Source: Bryobacterales bacterium (GTDB lineage: Bacteria; Acidobacteriota; Terriglobia; Bryobacterales; Bryobacteraceae). From it: a DNA stretch of 32,287 bases. Position numbers and translations under genes: made by a program. The DNA lies in contig PLEX01000077.1 of assembly GCA_003136575.1 (NCBI GenBank), forward strand, positions 1 to 32,287, read 5' to 3'. This document shows positions 1 to 8,822 of this stretch, in pieces. The stretch's first letter is position 1; each line of letters opens with the position of its first letter. The notes below the pieces were generated by a model that was not told where the DNA came from, ran no database searches, and saw only the letters and a program-made list of their open reading frames with translations.

Positions 1-1728
1 CGCAATGGCAAGCGCACCGGCCCCGCCGCCGTCCGCATCGCGGTCGACATGGTGGAAGAAGGCATGATCACGAAGGAAGAAGCCATCATGCGCGTCGCTC
101 CCTCGCAACTCGATCAGCTTCTGCACCCGGTCTTCGATCCGAAGACTCTTAAGGAGCTGGTTAAACTCACAACCGGCATTTCGGCATCGCCCGGCGCGGC
201 CGTCGGCCGTGTGGCGTTCTCCGCCGAAGACGCCGTGGAAATGGCCGAAAGCGGCCCCGTGCTGCTCGTGCGTAAAGAAACCACGCCGGACGACATTCAC
301 GGCATGGACGTTTCCCGCGGCATTCTCACCGCCATCGGCGGCAAATCCAGCCATGCGGCCGTCGTAGCCCGGGGTATGGGCCGTCCCTGTGTGGTGGGTG
401 CATCGGCAATCAAGATCGACGAAAAGAAGAAGATCTTCACCGCGGTAGTTGGCGGCAAGACCATCATCGTGAAGGAAGGCGACTTCATTTCGCTCGATGG
501 CACCATCGGCGATGTCTATGCCGGTCACGCCAAGACGATGGAGCCGAATCTGGCTCACTCCTCGGTCGGCAAGTTCATGGCATGGACCGACGAATTCCGA
601 GGCAGCTTCGGCGTCCGCGCGAATGCCGATATCCCGCGTGACGCAAAGGTCGCCCGCGCGTTCGGAGCCGAAGGCATCGGCCTTTGCCGCACCGAGCACA
701 TGTTCTTCGCCGAAGATCGCCTGCCCTTCGTGCAGCAGATGATTCTGGCGCGCGACGAAAAGAATCGCAAGAAGGCTCTCGCGAAGCTCCTGCCCATGCA
801 ACGTTCCGATTTCGCCGGTCTGTTCAAAGCGATGGACGGCTTCCCCGTCGTCATCCGCACGCTCGACCCGCCGCTCCACGAGTTCCTGCCCAAGCGCGAG
901 AACCTGATGGTCGATTGCGCCGTGCTGCCGTATGCCGATATCAAGCTGAAGAAGGAAATCTCCGAGCGCTACAGCATTCCGGTGAAAGATCTGAAGAAGG
1001 TTCTGCCGGAACTGCTCTCGCGCGTCGAAGAGCTCCACGAATTCAACCCGATGCTCGGGCATCGCGGCTGCCGCCTCGGCGTGACGTATCCGGAAATCAC
1101 GGAAATGCAGGCCCGCGCGATCTTCGAAGCCGCCGTTCAGGTGGCGAAGAAGGGCATCAAGGTTATCCCGGAAGTGATGATTCCGCTGATCGGCTCCGTG
1201 GAAGAACTGAAGAATCAGAAGGACATTGTGGTCCGCGTGGCCGAAGCAGTCTTCGCCAAGGCTGGCACGAGCGTTCATTACATGGTGGGAACGATGATCG
1301 AAATCCCGCGCGCCGCGCTCACCGCGGACCGCGTGGCATCCGAAGCCGAGTTCTTCTCCTTCGGCACTAACGATCTCACGCAGACCACCATGGGCCTCTC
1401 CCGCGACGATTATACGAAGTTCCAGAAGGACTACGAAAACGCGAAGATCTTCAAGGCCGACCCGTTCGCGGTGCTTGATCAGGAAGGCGTTGGCAAGCTG
1501 GTGAAAATCGCCGTGGACGCGGGCCGCAAGGCTCGTCCCGATCTTGAAGTCGGCATCTGCGGTGAGCATGGCGGCGAGCCGAGCTCGGTGCAGTTCTGCC
1601 AGAAAGTCGGCATGAATTACGTGTCGTGCTCGCCGTACCGCGTGCCGATCGCGCGCCTCGCAGCCGCGCAGGGAGCGATTATGGCGAATCCCGCGACGGA
1701 CAAGAACGAGTCTTCGCGCACTGCATAA
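1..1728 (+). CDS. ppdK: Pyruvate, phosphate dikinase, C-terminal part (cut by window start)
   Basis: This enzyme interconverts pyruvate, ATP and phosphate with phosphoenolpyruvate, AMP and pyrophosphate in the cytoplasm. The frame is open from base 1, so the N-terminal ATP-grasp domain lies outside the window. About 575 of the usual roughly 880 residues are visible. The swivelling phosphohistidine domain comes first, with the catalytic His in GGKSSHAAVVARGMGRPCV at about visible residue 118. The PEP/pyruvate TIM barrel follows, with GLCRTEHMF, the GHRGCRLG segment, FGTNDLTQ and the catalytic Cys in GICGEHGG near visible residue 520. All these landmarks are intact, so the gene looks functional and the truncation is only the window edge. 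It ends in TAA just before a strong hairpin terminator. The main alternative, PEP synthase or EI of the PTS, is less likely because the spacing and motifs are PPDK-like. Confidence 0.96.
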   Translation, partial: RNGKRTGPAAVRIAVDMVEEGMITKEEAIMRVAPSQLDQLLHPVFDPKTLKELVKLTTGISASPGAAVGRVAFSAEDAVEMAESGPVLLVRKETTPDDIHGMDVSRGILTAIGGKSSHAAVVARGMGRPCVVGASAIKIDEKKKIFTAVVGGKTIIVKEGDFISLDGTIGDVYAGHAKTMEPNLAHSSVGKFMAWTDEFRGSFGVRANADIPRDAKVARAFGAEGIGLCRTEHMFFAEDRLPFVQQMILARDEKNRKKALAKLLPMQRSDFAGLFKAMDGFPVVIRTLDPPLHEFLPKRENLMVDCAVLPYADIKLKKEISERYSIPVKDLKKVLPELLSRVEELHEFNPMLGHRGCRLGVTYPEITEMQARAIFEAAVQVAKKGIKVIPEVMIPLIGSVEELKNQKDIVVRVAEAVFAKAGTSVHYMVGTMIEIPRAALTADRVASEAEFFSFGTNDLTQTTMGLSRDDYTKFQKDYENAKIFKADPFAVLDQEGVGKLVKIAVDAGRKARPDLEVGICGEHGGEPSSVQFCQKVGMNYVSCSPYRVPIARLAAAQGAIMANPATDKNESSRTA

Positions 1729-1750
1729 ATCGGGGAACAGGATTTAAGAA

Positions 1751-1790
1751 GCGAAAAGCGGCGCGCAGGCGCCGCTTTTCGCGTTTGTTG
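1751..1790 (+). terminator. Intrinsic terminator of ppdK
   Basis: There is a perfect 14-bp stem (1751-1764 with 1769-1782) around a GCAG loop, followed by a T-rich stretch (GTTTGTTG). It starts 22 bp after the ppdK stop and separates ppdK from the HU gene. Confidence 0.85.
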
Positions 1791-1853
1791 TGCCTTTCGG
1801 AACCTCGCCGTGAAAAAACATTGCAAAATGGGGCTTTTTTCGCATGTTTTCTC

Positions 1854-1882
1854 TTTACTTCGTTCCCGATGTTCCGTATGAT
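1854..1882 (+). promoter_or_regulatory. Sigma70-type promoter of the HU gene
   Basis: TTTACT at 1854-1859 and TATGAT at 1877-1882 are separated by exactly 17 bp. The predicted start near 1889 gives a leader of about 85 nt before the HU ATG at 1975, with a GGGAGG ribosome-binding site at 1965-1970. This is a motif match only. Confidence 0.55.
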
Positions 1883-1974
1883 GATATCGACGCGTGATTA
1901 TGAAGTGCTTAGGAACCCTGTAAATAAAGGCTTCCAACGCACTTTGTCGCCGTACTAACATATCGGGAGGTTGA

Positions 1975-2289
1975 ATGGCAACAACAAAGAGGATGACGCA
2001 GACCCAGTTGATCCGGTCGCTGGCGGAAGCGGAAGAAGGGATGACCAACAAGCAGGCCCGCGCGGTTCTGGGCAAGCTGACGGAACTGGCGATCAGCGAG
2101 ACGAAGAAGAACGGTCTGTTCGTGCTGCCCGGCATTGGCCGGCTCGTGCGCGTGGACCGCAAGGCGCGCATGGGACGCAATCCGGCCACTGGCGAAGCGA
2201 TCAAGATCGCGGCCAAGAAGGTCGTGAAATTTCGCATCGCGAAGTCGGCGAAGGACGCGATCGTCCCGCCCAAGGTTAAGAAGGCTTAG
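1975..2289 (+). CDS. HU/IHF-family DNA-binding protein
   Basis: This is a small basic nucleoid protein that bends DNA as a dimer. At 104 residues it is slightly longer than classical HU (about 90), with a short N-terminal extension and a Lys-rich tail ending VPPKVKKA. The helical dimerisation half (residues about 8-50) is followed by the beta-arm region. The arm carries the family signature in RKARMGRNPATGEAIKI, including the intercalating Pro of RNP, and then VVKFRIAKSAKDAI. The ATG at 1975 is chosen because GGGAGG precedes it by 4 bases and the protein begins MATTKRMTQTQLI, a typical HU start. It is monocistronic, between its own promoter and a bidirectional terminator. Whether it is the main HU or a paralogue cannot be judged from the window. 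Confidence 0.93.
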   Translation: MATTKRMTQTQLIRSLAEAEEGMTNKQARAVLGKLTELAISETKKNGLFVLPGIGRLVRVDRKARMGRNPATGEAIKIAAKKVVKFRIAKSAKDAIVPPKVKKA

Positions 2290-2304
2290 GAATCAGGTCG
2301 GAGT

Positions 2305-2366
2305 ATCGGAAAAGAAAAACCCCCGCGAGCGGCCGCATGGCGCCTGCGGGGGTTTTTCTTTCCGAT
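2305..2366. terminator. Bidirectional terminator between HU and tatA
   Basis: A long inverted repeat pairs the segment 2305-2326, which ends in AAAAACCCCCGC, with 2346-2366, which begins GCGGGGGTTTTTC. An A-run sits on one arm and a T-run on the other, so it can stop transcription from either side. It lies in the convergent gap between the HU gene (+) and tatA (-). Confidence 0.88.
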
Positions 2367-2461
2367 CTCTTTCGGGAGCCGTTGCCGCCTGTCTTGCTGG
2401 CGGTGTTATTAGCCGCGCGGTAGTCAATCACCTGGCCGTCCGTCGGCCGTGGCGCAAAAAA

Positions 2462-2680
2462 CTACGAAGCCTGCTCCGGCTTCTTTGGCTCCGCAGCGGC
2501 CGTTGGAGGGTGCTCTTCTTCCTTTACCGCCTGCTTAAAGCTCTTGATGCCTTCACCAAGCCCTTTAGCCAGTTCCGGAAGTTTCTTGCCGCCGAACAGA
2601 AGAACAGCGATACCGAGTACCACAAGGATATCCGGTCCGGAAAAGATATTGGCAGTCTGAAAGTGTTGTGGTATCTGCAT
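2462..2680 (-). CDS. tatA: Twin-arginine translocase subunit TatA/TatE
   Basis: This 72-residue membrane protein forms the pore-like part of the Tat pathway, which exports folded proteins across the inner membrane. A short N-terminal transmembrane helix (about residues 16-30, PDILVVLGIAVLLFG) is followed by the hinge and amphipathic helix GGKKLPELAKGLGEGIKSF, the TatA hallmark. A charged, Pro/Ala-rich tail follows. The start at 2680 is chosen because it gives a normal TatA N-terminus and has a GAGGT element upstream; the longer open frame to 2938 has no family support. It is divergent from the kinase gene. At least one protein in this window (the amidohydrolase at 5870) has a Tat-like signal and could be a substrate. 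TatB and TatC are not in view. Confidence 0.93.
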   Translation of the reverse strand: MQIPQHFQTANIFSGPDILVVLGIAVLLFGGKKLPELAKGLGEGIKSFKQAVKEEEHPPTAAAEPKKPEQAS

Positions 2681-2937
2681 GACGCCTACCTCAGTGTTTA
2701 TTGTACCGTAACGCGTTCGTCGGTGTGCTGCGATCCTGAAGCGATCTTGCGGGAATCGCCGCAGCCGCCTTGAAACCCTCGGAGGTTCGCGATTCCGGGC
2801 GTCTCCGGCGCACTCCTGTCGCCGTCGCCCTGCTGCGGCGCGTCGGCCAAATCCACCCGCGACTACGATGATACGGAAATCGGCCCAGGCGCACATTAAC
2901 CGTATATAGTACCGTGAATCGATTATCTCTCCTGTCA

Positions 2938-5523
2938 ATGGAACTTACGCCCGGCGAAAAGCTCGGACCGTATGAAATCGTCTCCCGCATCGGCAAAGGC
3001 GGAATGGGCGAGGTGTGGAGCGCGCGCGACAGCCGGCTGAATCGCAACGTGGCGATCAAGGTCGCGGCGCGGGAATTTAGCGACCGCTTTGAGCGCGAGG
3101 CGCGCGCCATCGCGGCGTTGAATCATTCAAACGTCTGCACACTGTTCGATGTCGGCCCGAACTATCTCGTGATGGAGTTGGTGGAGGGGCCCACGCTTGC
3201 CGAGCGCTGCGCGCGCGGTCCGATTCCTCTCGAAGAAGCTCTCGGCATTGCGCGCCAGATTGCCGATGCGCTCGAAGCCGCGCACGAGAAGGGCATCGCA
3301 CATCGCGATCTTAAGCCGGCCAATATCAAGATCCGGCCGGATGGCTCGGTAAAGGTTCTGGATTTCGGATTGGCGAAGGCGAGCGAGCCGACTGAGGTTA
3401 CGGACGATTCGCCGACGGCCAGCATGACCATTCCGGGCACCGTGATGGGCACGCTCGGCTACATGCCGCCGGAGCAGCTTCGCGGCGAGAAGGTCGATAA
3501 GCGGACTGATATTTGGGCCTTCGGCGTGATCGTCTATGAGATGGTCACGGGCAAGAGGCTGTTTCGTGGAAAGACCACGTCGGAGACTGTGTCCGCGGTC
3601 ATCAGTGACGAACCGGACTGGGATGCCACGCCGGTTCGGTTACGGCGGCTGCTGCAGCGCTGCCTCGAAAAAGACCCCAGGCGTCGATTGAGGGATATCG
3701 GCGACGCTATGCCGCTGGTGGAAACGGGCGTGGTCGAGTCCGGTGGTCGGTCGGGCTCGCGTTTCGACGGTGCGGGCTGGATTGCAGGAGCGCTGGCGCT
3801 CGTCGTCGCCGCGCTTGCCCTTGTCTATTTTCGCGCGCCCGTAACGGAACAGCCGCTATTGCGGCTCAACATCGCGCCGCCCGAAGCGACTCATTTCCCG
3901 AATTCCAACGAAACGATGCCGGCGGTTTCACCGGATGGCAAGTACGTTGTATTCTCGGCGGTCTCGGGCGACGGGAAGAGTCAGCTTTGGCTCCGTCCGC
4001 TCGATTCGCTAAACGCGCAATTGCTGGCGGGAACCGAGAATGCGACGTTTCCGTTCTGGTCGCCGGACAATAAATGGGTCGGCTTTTTCGCCGGAGGCAA
4101 GCTCAGGAAGATGGAGACTTCGGGCGGCCCTTCGACCGAGCTTGCGGATGCGCCCAACGCGCGCGGAGGCACCTGGAACCGGGGCGATACGATCGTTTTT
4201 GGACCCACTCCTTACGAGTTGCAGCAGATTCCGGCCGCGGGCGGCACGCCGCGCGCTTTTGAACGCGTCGGATCGAAATCGATTGCGCGCCGATTTCCAT
4301 GGTTTCTTCCGGACGGACGGCACTTCCTCTACCTGTACGGGAGCGCGGCTGAGAATTTTGAAGTGCGCATCGGGTCGCTGGATTTATCGGAGCACGACCG
4401 AACCCTTCCAGGAACCGCGGACAGCCTGGCGATATATGCGCAGGGTTACCTGTTCTACGTGCGCGGCTACACGCTGATGGCGAGGCCGTTCGACCCGAAG
4501 GGTCTGGCGTTTACCGGCGAGGCGGTACCGGTTGGCGAGCATATATGGGTGCGGGGTAGTACTTCGGCGCTGGCGAACGTGTCGGTATCGGGCAACGGAG
4601 TTCTTCTGTACAGGACGGAGCCGACGATGCGTTTGACATGGTTCAACCGAGCGGGCAAGCCGCTTGGCACTGTCGGCGAATCCGCCACGCTGCGTGAGAA
4701 CGGCGAATTGAGGGGAGTGGTGCTTTCACCCGATCGCAGGACGGCAGCAGTAGAGGCCAACGACGCTTCGAGCGGGCAGGCGGACATTTGGCTCTATGAC
4801 GTGGCTCGCGGACTGCGGACTCGCTTTACCTCAGATCCGGCGGAGGATTTGAGTCCCGTCTGGTCCCCGGACGGTCGAACCATCGTTTTCCAATCGAGCC
4901 GAACTGGCCACTTCGAACTCTATCGGAAACCGGTGGATGGTTCCCGGAAAGAGGAGTTGCTGTATGCCGACAGCCAACAGAAATTCCCACGCAGCTTTTC
5001 GCCGGACGGAAAGTTTCTGGCCTACCAGGTAGTGGAGCCGCAGAACGGCTTCTCCATCCGGATTCTGCCCGATCCGTTGGGGCCTCCGGGAGCGTCAAAA
5101 CCCTTTCCGTTTACCAACACGGAATTCAACGAGCAGACCCCGCGGTTCTCGCCGGACGGTCACTGGATCGCCTATGTGTCGAACGAGTCGGGCAGAAATG
5201 AAGTGTACATTGCCGCGTTCCCGGGTCCTGGCGGCGGAAAAAAGCAGATATCCGCGGAGGGAGGCACGCAGCCCCGCTGGCGGCCGGACGGCAAAGAGCT
5301 GTACTACCTCGCCTCGGACAGCCACCTTATGGCGGCGCAGGTCGACGGAAAAAGCGGCGCCTTCGACGTGAGGAATGTGGAACGATTATTCGGACCGTTG
5401 ACGAGCGCGGGCTACGATGTTTCGGCCGATGGACAGCGCTTCCTGGCGCTCGTCCCGCCGGAGGGTGAAACCGGCGGGCCACTCACGGTGGTCGTGAACT
5501 GGCTCGCCGGGCTGAAGAAATAG
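2938..5523 (+). CDS. Membrane Ser/Thr protein kinase with C-terminal PD40 propeller repeats
   Basis: This is a predicted transmembrane eukaryotic-type kinase of 861 residues. The kinase domain (about residues 11-270) has a complete catalytic set: glycine loop GKGGMGEVW, Lys41 in VAIK, Glu53, Asp124 in HRDLKPAN with Asn129, DFG at 142-144, and PPEQLRG in place of APE. A transmembrane helix lies at about 280-300 ([18 protein letters not shown]). The extracytoplasmic half holds at least seven PD40/TolB-like blades with the repeated SPDG-K motif (for example [30 protein letters not shown]). The likely role is coupling binding of an envelope ligand to phosphorylation inside the cell; the ligand is unknown. 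The ATG at 2938 is preferred because [14 protein letters not shown] matches the usual start of these kinases. A GTG at 2914 is in frame, and neither has a clear ribosome-binding site. This architecture is common in Acidobacteria. Confidence 0.92.
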   Translation: MELTPGEKLGPYEIVSRIGKGGMGEVWSARDSRLNRNVAIKVAAREFSDRFEREARAIAALNHSNVCTLFDVGPNYLVMELVEGPTLAERCARGPIPLEEALGIARQIADALEAAHEKGIAHRDLKPANIKIRPDGSVKVLDFGLAKASEPTEVTDDSPTASMTIPGTVMGTLGYMPPEQLRGEKVDKRTDIWAFGVIVYEMVTGKRLFRGKTTSETVSAVISDEPDWDATPVRLRRLLQRCLEKDPRRRLRDIGDAMPLVETGVVESGGRSGSRFDGAGWIAGALALVVAALALVYFRAPVTEQPLLRLNIAPPEATHFPNSNETMPAVSPDGKYVVFSAVSGDGKSQLWLRPLDSLNAQLLAGTENATFPFWSPDNKWVGFFAGGKLRKMETSGGPSTELADAPNARGGTWNRGDTIVFGPTPYELQQIPAAGGTPRAFERVGSKSIARRFPWFLPDGRHFLYLYGSAAENFEVRIGSLDLSEHDRTLPGTADSLAIYAQGYLFYVRGYTLMARPFDPKGLAFTGEAVPVGEHIWVRGSTSALANVSVSGNGVLLYRTEPTMRLTWFNRAGKPLGTVGESATLRENGELRGVVLSPDRRTAAVEANDASSGQADIWLYDVARGLRTRFTSDPAEDLSPVWSPDGRTIVFQSSRTGHFELYRKPVDGSRKEELLYADSQQKFPRSFSPDGKFLAYQVVEPQNGFSIRILPDPLGPPGASKPFPFTNTEFNEQTPRFSPDGHWIAYVSNESGRNEVYIAAFPGPGGGKKQISAEGGTQPRWRPDGKELYYLASDSHLMAAQVDGKSGAFDVRNVERLFGPLTSAGYDVSADGQRFLALVPPEGETGGPLTVVVNWLAGLKK

Positions 5524-5869
5524 CGACGGGATATCGGGGAAAAACGCGGGAAACGGACTCGTGGATCGCGGATCGGCATGCGGAGTTCCACCATCGTTCG
5601 GCACCCGCGACGGCGTCCTGCTTTTGGAGACGCGCGACGATTTGGCAGCGCCGCATGCGGCTGCCCCGGTGGTCCCCAACTTGTCTTGCGACGCGGCCCG
5701 CGTGTTTTCGGGCTCGCGGCGGCGTTTACTTCGCGGCGAGCAACATCGGCCTGGCGTTCCCGAACGCGACCGGGTGTTACGTGTCCGGTTGCCCAACCGC
5801 CACGCGGACGTTTCCAGAATGCTATTCGTGACAAATTCCGCGCAGCCCGATGCTATATGCTGTTTGAGA
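5524..5869. other. Intergenic stretch without a supported gene
   Basis: These 346 bases lie between the kinase stop and the amidohydrolase ATG. Open frames cross it on both strands, but none has a family motif or a good start. A weak promoter-like pair (GTGACA at 5828-5833 and a TATA-like TGCTAT at 5851-5856, 17 bp apart) may serve the amidohydrolase. Nothing else is seen. Confidence 0.5.
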
Positions 5870-6838
5870 ATGAATGCACGGTTGACGCGACGCGCCCTTC
5901 TCGGAGCTGCCGGCGCTCTGGCGTATTGCGGTTCCCGGGAGGCGCTTCTCGCTTCCGCGTCACAGCCCGCCACGCCGCTGAGATTCGCGGTTCCACCGCA
6001 CGCCTGCGATTGCCACACACATATCTTCGGCGATCCGGCAAGATTTCCTTTTTTTACGGGGCGAACGTATACGCCGGAGCCAGCCTCGCCCGGGGAAATG
6101 TCCCGGCTTCACCAGGCTCTCCACATGGAGCGTGTCGTCGTCGTTACTCCCAGCGTTTATGGTACCGACAATTCCTGCACATTATGGGGAATGAAGGCGA
6201 GGGGCGCGAACGCCCGCGGAGTCGCCGTGATCGACGATAAGACTCCGCCGAGCGAACTAGACCGGATGCGGAAGGCGGGAATCCGCGGCATGCGGCTGAA
6301 CCTGGCGACCACAGGCCAGACCGATCCGGCCGCCGGTCGCCTGCGCTTTCAATCCGCGCTCGCACAGGCGAGAAACGTGAAGTGGCACATACAAATGTTC
6401 GCGAGCCTCGCGGTGGTTTCGGCGATTCGCGATCTTGTGCTCGATTCCGACGTGCCCGTGGTTTTCGACCATTTTGGAGGAACGGTCGCAGCATCGGGTC
6501 TCGGCCAGCCCGGCTTCGGCGATCTGTTACGTCTTCTGCGGTCCGGCAAAGCTTACGTGAAGATTTCGGGGGCGTACCGCGCGTCAAGGCAGGGTCCGGA
6601 TTACCCCGATGTAACGCCTTTCGCGCGGGCATTCATCGACGCGAACCCGGATAGAGTCCTCTGGGGTTCGGACTGGCCGCATCCGGATACGGCATCGGGC
6701 CGCAAGGCGACTGACATCTCGCCGCTGCTCCGGATTGACGATGGCCGTCTGCTGAATCAACTCGTCGAGTGGGCGCCGGACCCCGCCGTACGCAGGAAAA
6801 TTCTGGTGGATAATCCGGCGGCGCTGTACGGTTTTTGA
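5870..6838 (+). CDS. Exported amidohydrolase-2 family hydrolase (LigI / PDC lactonase-like)
   Basis: This 322-residue TIM-barrel metal-dependent hydrolase resembles 2-pyrone-4,6-dicarboxylate lactonase. The N-terminus has a Tat-like signal (MNARLTRRALLGAAGALAY), so it is probably exported folded. The mature part shows CDCHTHIFGDPARFPF near the start (the H-x-H metal site), VVFDHFGG in the middle, and WGSDWPHPD near the end carrying the catalytic Asp. These three elements in this order are typical of the LigI subgroup. The ATG at 5870 is chosen because it begins directly before the signal peptide; the frame is open further upstream but without coding character. The true substrate is not known, and lactones or small carboxylic acid esters are possible. 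It stands alone, convergent with lpxA. Confidence 0.85.
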   Translation: MNARLTRRALLGAAGALAYCGSREALLASASQPATPLRFAVPPHACDCHTHIFGDPARFPFFTGRTYTPEPASPGEMSRLHQALHMERVVVVTPSVYGTDNSCTLWGMKARGANARGVAVIDDKTPPSELDRMRKAGIRGMRLNLATTGQTDPAAGRLRFQSALAQARNVKWHIQMFASLAVVSAIRDLVLDSDVPVVFDHFGGTVAASGLGQPGFGDLLRLLRSGKAYVKISGAYRASRQGPDYPDVTPFARAFIDANPDRVLWGSDWPHPDTASGRKATDISPLLRIDDGRLLNQLVEWAPDPAVRRKILVDNPAALYGF

Positions 6839-6865
6839 GGCCGAAGGGCAGGGTTCGTCACGCTG

Positions 6866-6886
6866 GGCCTGTTTTATTTGCAGGCC
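6866..6886. terminator. Possible weak terminator hairpin between convergent genes
   Basis: GGCCTG (6866-6871) and CAGGCC (6881-6886) can pair around a T-rich 9-base loop in the gap between the amidohydrolase and lpxA stops. The stem is short and lacks a clear T-run after it. Confidence 0.3.
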
Positions 6887-6888
6887 GC

Positions 6889-7677
6889 TTACTCGCGGCA
6901 AATTCCGCGCTTGCTTCCACGCACGAACCGGACCAGGTGCAGCGTATTCTCGTCGGCGAGTTCGCTCTCGATCTTCGCCAGCGCTTCTTCCAGCTTTAAC
7001 CCGGAACGGTACAGCACGCGGTAAGCCTTCTTGACCATCGCCACCTGCGCAACGGTAAACCCCGCGCGCTTCAGTCCGACGACGTTCAGCCCCTTCGCTT
7101 CGGCGTAGAGTCCGGCGTACATGAAAAACGGCGGCAGATCCAGATTGACCCTTGTGCTTCCCGCCACCATCGCCAGTCGCCCGATCTTCGAGAACTGGTG
7201 AATGCCGACCCCGCCCGAAATGAAGGCCTGATCCTCCACTTCCACGTATCCGGCCACGAGCGAACAACTCGCGATCACCGTATTGTTCCCGATCACGCAA
7301 TTGTGCGCGATATGGCCGCTGGTCATGATGAAATTTCCATCGCCGATCGTCGTCGCGGTTTCCGGCTTCGTGCCACGCGAAATCGTATAGTGCTCGCGGA
7401 TCTTGTTCCGGTTCCCGATCCGCAGGTAACTGCGGTCGCCTGAAAAGTTCTTATCGAGCGGATCGGTTCCCAGCACCGTGCCGGCCGAGATCTCATTGCC
7501 ATCGCCGATCGTCGTCCAGCGCTTCACGAAACAATACGGCTCGATGAGGCAATCCGCGCCGATTGCGACGTCCTGTTCGACCACGCAGAATTCTCCGATG
7601 CGGGTGCGCGGCCCGATGACGGCATGGGGATGCACACGCGCGGTCGGCGCGACGCTGGCGGAGGGATCTATTGCCAC
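6889..7677 (-). CDS. lpxA: Acyl-ACP--UDP-N-acetylglucosamine O-acyltransferase (LpxA)
   Basis: This enzyme catalyses the first step of lipid A synthesis, transferring a 3-hydroxyacyl chain to UDP-GlcNAc in the cytoplasm. The 262 residues match the family length exactly. Left-handed beta-helix hexapeptide repeats fill residues 1-190, followed by the helical C-terminal domain. His122 and the catalytic His125 lie in GHIAHNC at the same numbering as E. coli LpxA. Position 173, the chain-length ruler, is Gly as in the C14-selective E. coli enzyme; reading a long-chain preference from this is inference. Position 144 is Tyr where E. coli has His. The start is GTG at 7677, 7 bp after the upstream amidotransferase stop, so the two are probably co-transcribed. 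The usual neighbours lpxD, fabZ and lpxB are absent. Confidence 0.95.
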   Translation of the reverse strand: MAIDPSASVAPTARVHPHAVIGPRTRIGEFCVVEQDVAIGADCLIEPYCFVKRWTTIGDGNEISAGTVLGTDPLDKNFSGDRSYLRIGNRNKIREHYTISRGTKPETATTIGDGNFIMTSGHIAHNCVIGNNTVIASCSLVAGYVEVEDQAFISGGVGIHQFSKIGRLAMVAGSTRVNLDLPPFFMYAGLYAEAKGLNVVGLKRAGFTVAQVAMVKKAYRVLYRSGLKLEEALAKIESELADENTLHLVRFVRGSKRGICRE

Positions 7678-7684
7678 GGTTACA

Positions 7685-8356
7685 TCATCTCAACCGCGCG
7701 GCATCTGCGAAGGCCGCGAACAGACGGGCCTGGAGCCGGGCATTTTCGGTATCCTGGGCAAGGACCATATCCTCCGGGTGCCACTGGACGGCAACGGCAA
7801 ATCGCGCGGAGGGAAGGACAACGCCTTCTATAACGCCGTCTGCGGGATCGCGCGAGGCGACGACGATTCCGTCGCCCGGCAGATCCACTGCCTGATGATG
7901 CCTGGAATTAACGGGCGTCGCGCGTGCGCCAAATATAGAGGCCAGCCGGTCTTCCAGCACAACTTCGTGCACCGGTTCACCGCCCGATCTTCGCTTGTGC
8001 CTATCCGTATTCGGCAGATGCTGCATCAGCGTTCCGCCGCGCACGACATTGAACAACTGCTGGCCACGGCAGATTGCCAGCACCGGCAAGTCGCGCTTCA
8101 GAGCCTCGCGCAAAAGCTCCGACTCGTAATCGTCGCGCTCACGGTCCGGTTCGTCCGTTTCCGGAAGGCGCGATGCGCCGTAAAGCGCCGGATCTACGTC
8201 CGTGCCGCCAGTCAGCACAAGGCCCGAAACGTCATCGAGCGGTGCGCCCGAGCCCGGCGCAAATGTGACCGGTTCCAGGCCAGCTTGCTCCAACGCCCGG
8301 CGATACGGCTCGGCCCTGTCCTCATTCCGAGTTGCCAGAGCGATGCGAAGGGGCAT
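7685..8356 (-). CDS. Class I glutamine amidotransferase-like hydrolase (peptidase C26, PuuD-like)
   Basis: This 223-residue protein has the gamma-glutamyl-gamma-aminobutyrate hydrolase fold. The nucleophile Cys96 sits in the elbow VLAICRGQQLFNV, and the remaining triad is His193 and Glu195 in VQWHPED. The GGTDVDP loop (51-57) and NSRHHQAV (about 150-157) are typical of PuuD-type enzymes rather than of synthetase-linked amidotransferases. The likely reaction is hydrolysis of a gamma-glutamyl amide, with substrate unknown. The ATG at 8356 is supported by GGGAGG about 7 bases upstream. Its first 35 bases overlap the end of the mgtC-like gene, and lpxA follows after 7 bp, so the three genes look like one transcript. 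Confidence 0.87.
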   Translation of the reverse strand: MPLRIALATRNEDRAEPYRRALEQAGLEPVTFAPGSGAPLDDVSGLVLTGGTDVDPALYGASRLPETDEPDRERDDYESELLREALKRDLPVLAICRGQQLFNVVRGGTLMQHLPNTDRHKRRSGGEPVHEVVLEDRLASIFGARATPVNSRHHQAVDLPGDGIVVASRDPADGVIEGVVLPSARFAVAVQWHPEDMVLAQDTENARLQARLFAAFADAARLR

Positions 8357-8798
8357 CCAATTCCTCCCGTTCCCTGTCGATATACTGCTTGATCGGCACA
8401 AGTGCCCGCATCGTGAAGACATCCATGACGGCCACAACGAGGGCGATCTCGATGTGTCCCAATGCCACTGCCGCGCCTATCGCGCCGGCTGCCCAAATGC
8501 TTGCGGCTGTGGCCGTGCCACGCACGCTGATTCCGTCCCTGACGATCGCCCCGCCGCCGACGAATCCGATTCCCGTGACCAGGCCCTGCAGCACGCGGGA
8601 ACTGTCCCCGTTGGGAAGATCCGGAATGATGAGAAGAAATCCGCAACTGGCCATGGCGACGAGTGGAAATGTCCGGATACCCACCGAATTGCCTTGTTTT
8701 TCGCTCATCCATCCCGTGGGCATCACGAGGAGCCAGGCAATGCCGATCTTCTCGAAACACAGCCAAAAAAACTGCCAGTCGAACGTAAGCGGTTGCAT
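8322..8798 (-). CDS. MgtC/SapB-family inner membrane protein
   Basis: This 158-residue polytopic membrane protein has the MgtC N-terminal domain. The conserved core is visible: GIRTFPLVAMASCGFLL, then GLVTGIGFVGGGAIVRDG and VRGTATAASIWAAGAIG, which align with the GIGFLGAG and LNTAATLW blocks of MgtC. There are about four hydrophobic helices, and it ends in a charged tail (REREELDAPSHRS) without the long soluble domain of Salmonella MgtC, so it is the short form. MgtC proteins are linked to growth in low magnesium and to regulation of ATP synthase; its exact role here is not known. The ATG at 8798 gives a normal N-terminus, but the ribosome-binding site is weak. It is divergent from yhhQ with only 24 bp between the two starts. 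Confidence 0.87.
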   Translation of the reverse strand: MQPLTFDWQFFWLCFEKIGIAWLLVMPTGWMSEKQGNSVGIRTFPLVAMASCGFLLIIPDLPNGDSSRVLQGLVTGIGFVGGGAIVRDGISVRGTATAASIWAAGAIGAAVALGHIEIALVVAVMDVFTMRALVPIKQYIDREREELDAPSHRSGNSE

Positions 8799-8822
8799 AC
8801 CTGTTATGTTGAGCTTATCGCG

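Noticed and set aside
5561..5869. Upstream extension of the amidohydrolase frame
   Set aside because: The Tat-like signal begins at 5870, and the upstream codons have no coding character.
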